Shown here in pieces: positions 31,725 through 32,910 of a DNA stretch of 32,910 nt. Source of the DNA: Barnesiella sp. (GTDB lineage Bacteria > Bacteroidota > Bacteroidia > Bacteroidales > Muribaculaceae); assembly GCA_014801075.1 (NCBI GenBank), contig JAAVEW010000009.1:63985-96894 (forward strand), written 5' to 3'. The position numbers and the translations under genes are program-made. Under the pieces are notes generated by a model, which had not been told where the DNA came from, searched no databases, and worked only from the letters and a program-made list of their open reading frames with translations. Position 1 is the first letter of the stretch; every line of letters begins with the position of its first letter.

Positions 31725-32910
31725 ATGAGCAAGACGCTGATTTACAATGCCGAGATAGTTGACGACGGACGTCGTTTCCTCGGCTGCGTGTTGATTGACG
31801 GCGAAGTGATAGCGCAGGTGGTCGAGGGCAATCCCTCCGATGAACTCCGCGCTCAGGCCGATAACGAAATTGACCTCGGAGGTCGCCTGCTGCTCCCCGG
31901 AGCTATCGACACCCACGCCCATTTCCGCGAACCGGGACTGACCCACAAAGCCTCGATGGCTACGGAAAGCGCCGCCGCAGTGAGCGGGGGCGTCACCTCG
32001 TTTATCGACATGCCCAACACGCGTCCTGCCACTGTTACCATGCAGGCTGTAGCCGATAAGAAGCGCATCGCCGCCGCGTCGGCCTATGCCAACTACGGCT
32101 TTTTCCTCGGCGCTACCAATGACAATCTCGACAAAATCCTCGCCGCCGACCCCCGCGAGATTCCCGGCGTAAAACTCTTTATGGGTTCGTCGACGGGCAA
32201 TATGCTGGTCGACGATGACGACACTATGGGGCGGCTCTTCGCCTCGTATCGCGGTGTGATAGCCGTGCATGCCGAGGATGAGGGTGTGATGGCCGCCGCC
32301 CGTGAGCGCCTTGCCGCGCAGTATGGCGACAATCAGCCTGTTGCGCTCCATTCGCAGGCACGTCCCGCCGAGGCTTGCTACAAGGCGTCGGAGCGCGCCG
32401 TGAAGCTCGCTCGCCGCTACGGCACCCGTCTGCACATACTCCACATATCAACCGCGCGCGAACTCTCGCTGCTCACCCCCGGCCCTGTCGGGCAGAAGCG
32501 CATCACGGCAGAGACCTGCCCCCACTACCTGCTCTTCGAGGAGCGCGACCTTGAACGCCCCGAGGGCTATATGCTCAAGTGCAACCCTGCCATCAAGAGT
32601 GCTGCCGACCGCGATGCCCTCATAGCCGCGCTCTCCGCCGGCCTTATCGACACCGTGGCCACTGACCATGCCCCACACTTGCTCGAAGAGAAGCAGGGCA
32701 ATCTGCTCAAAGCCGCCTCCGGCATGCCCGGCATCCGCTTCATGCTCCCGGCCATGCTGACGCTCGCCTCGCGCACTGACAACGACCTTACCATAGAGCG
32801 CGTGGTCGCCCTCACGGCCAACAATCCCGCACGCCTCTACGCCATAGAGCGTCGCGGATTCATACGCCCCGGCTACTACGCCGACCTCACCGTGGCCGAG
32901 CCGGTCGCCC
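31725..32910 (+). CDS. pyrC: Dihydroorotase, class I (3' end beyond window)
   Basis: About 395 residues are visible from an ATG at 31725; the frame is still open at the window edge, so the final part is missing. The enzyme closes carbamoyl-aspartate to dihydroorotate in pyrimidine synthesis. The amidohydrolase signature is complete: IDTHAHFREPG (zinc ligands His64, His66), GVKLFMGSS (Lys150, the likely carboxylated lysine), VHAEDE (His182), LHILHIST (His240) and VATDHAPH (Asp314). MPNTRP and NPARLYAI are also family-typical. The HxHFREPG spelling and large size indicate class I rather than the E. coli-type class II enzyme. It starts 8 bases after the glycosyltransferase stop. Confidence 0.94.
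   Translation, partial: MSKTLIYNAEIVDDGRRFLGCVLIDGEVIAQVVEGNPSDELRAQADNEIDLGGRLLLPGAIDTHAHFREPGLTHKASMATESAAAVSGGVTSFIDMPNTRPATVTMQAVADKKRIAAASAYANYGFFLGATNDNLDKILAADPREIPGVKLFMGSSTGNMLVDDDDTMGRLFASYRGVIAVHAEDEGVMAAARERLAAQYGDNQPVALHSQARPAEACYKASERAVKLARRYGTRLHILHISTARELSLLTPGPVGQKRITAETCPHYLLFEERDLERPEGYMLKCNPAIKSAADRDALIAALSAGLIDTVATDHAPHLLEEKQGNLLKAASGMPGIRFMLPAMLTLASRTDNDLTIERVVALTANNPARLYAIERRGFIRPGYYADLTVAEPVA

Noticed and set aside
31521-32444. A 307-codon minus-strand frame opposite the glycosyltransferase end and pyrC
   Set aside because: The plus strand carries an intact glycosyltransferase and dihydroorotase with all catalytic residues; the minus frame matches no family.

Overview
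This window looks like chromosome of a gut Bacteroidales bacterium, most likely a Muribaculaceae-type organism (lineage inferred, not tested). The evidence is that several genes are preceded by the Bacteroidetes primary-sigma promoter (TTTG, about 20 bases, TAnnTTTG). There is no obvious Shine-Dalgarno usage, there are secreted proteins with SusE/CBM26-like carbohydrate modules, and four have C-terminal tails resembling type IX secretion (T9SS) sorting domains. Base composition varies: the suf region and the first phospholipase gene are GC-rich, while the later phospholipase genes are more AT-rich.

Layout. 1-2453 (minus): response regulator, histidine kinase and the start of an RsmF-type rRNA methyltransferase, overlapping as one operon. 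2454-3826: an IS200-like REP-associated transposase (RAYT) set exactly between two large composite palindrome arrays. 3827-5634: an ApbE lipoprotein (minus) and, divergently, a DJ-1/PfpI protein bracketed by an inverted pair of 37-bp AT-rich palindromes. 5722-11313 (minus): two tandem secreted CotH-kinase proteins with starch-binding-like modules, under a clear promoter. 11522-12720: a Nudix hydrolase and a DnaQ-like exonuclease, divergent. 12733-16165 (minus): aspartate 4-decarboxylase and the AspT antiporter, an aspartate/alanine proton-motive pair. 16479-20996 (plus): cvpA, sufB, sufC, sufD (Fe-S assembly without sufS or sufE here). 21015-29343 (plus): three paralogous secreted PI-PLC-like proteins with FG-GAP/VCBS beta-propeller repeats, the first only 18 bases behind sufD. 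29596-30765 (minus): a CE1-type esterase. 30964-32910 (plus): a dolichol-phosphate-mannose-synthase-like glycosyltransferase and the start of dihydroorotase.

Functional picture. Housekeeping genes (rRNA methylation, Fe-S assembly, pyrimidine synthesis, aspartate metabolism) alternate with a secreted arsenal: two CotH kinases, three PLC-propeller proteins and one polysaccharide esterase. These probably act at the cell surface on host or dietary glycans, lipids or proteins.

The least ordinary content is repetitive DNA. It includes (i) the RAYT with matching palindrome arrays; (ii) a family of palindromes whose loop is TCC (or GGA on the other strand), dispersed around the PLC genes and once embedded in frame inside a PLC gene; (iii) 9-bp-period tandem arrays, one AT-rich and two GC-rich, in the sufB-sufC gap, the sufC-sufD gap and the esterase 5' UTR; and (iv) short tandem duplications that copy the last codons and stop of two genes.
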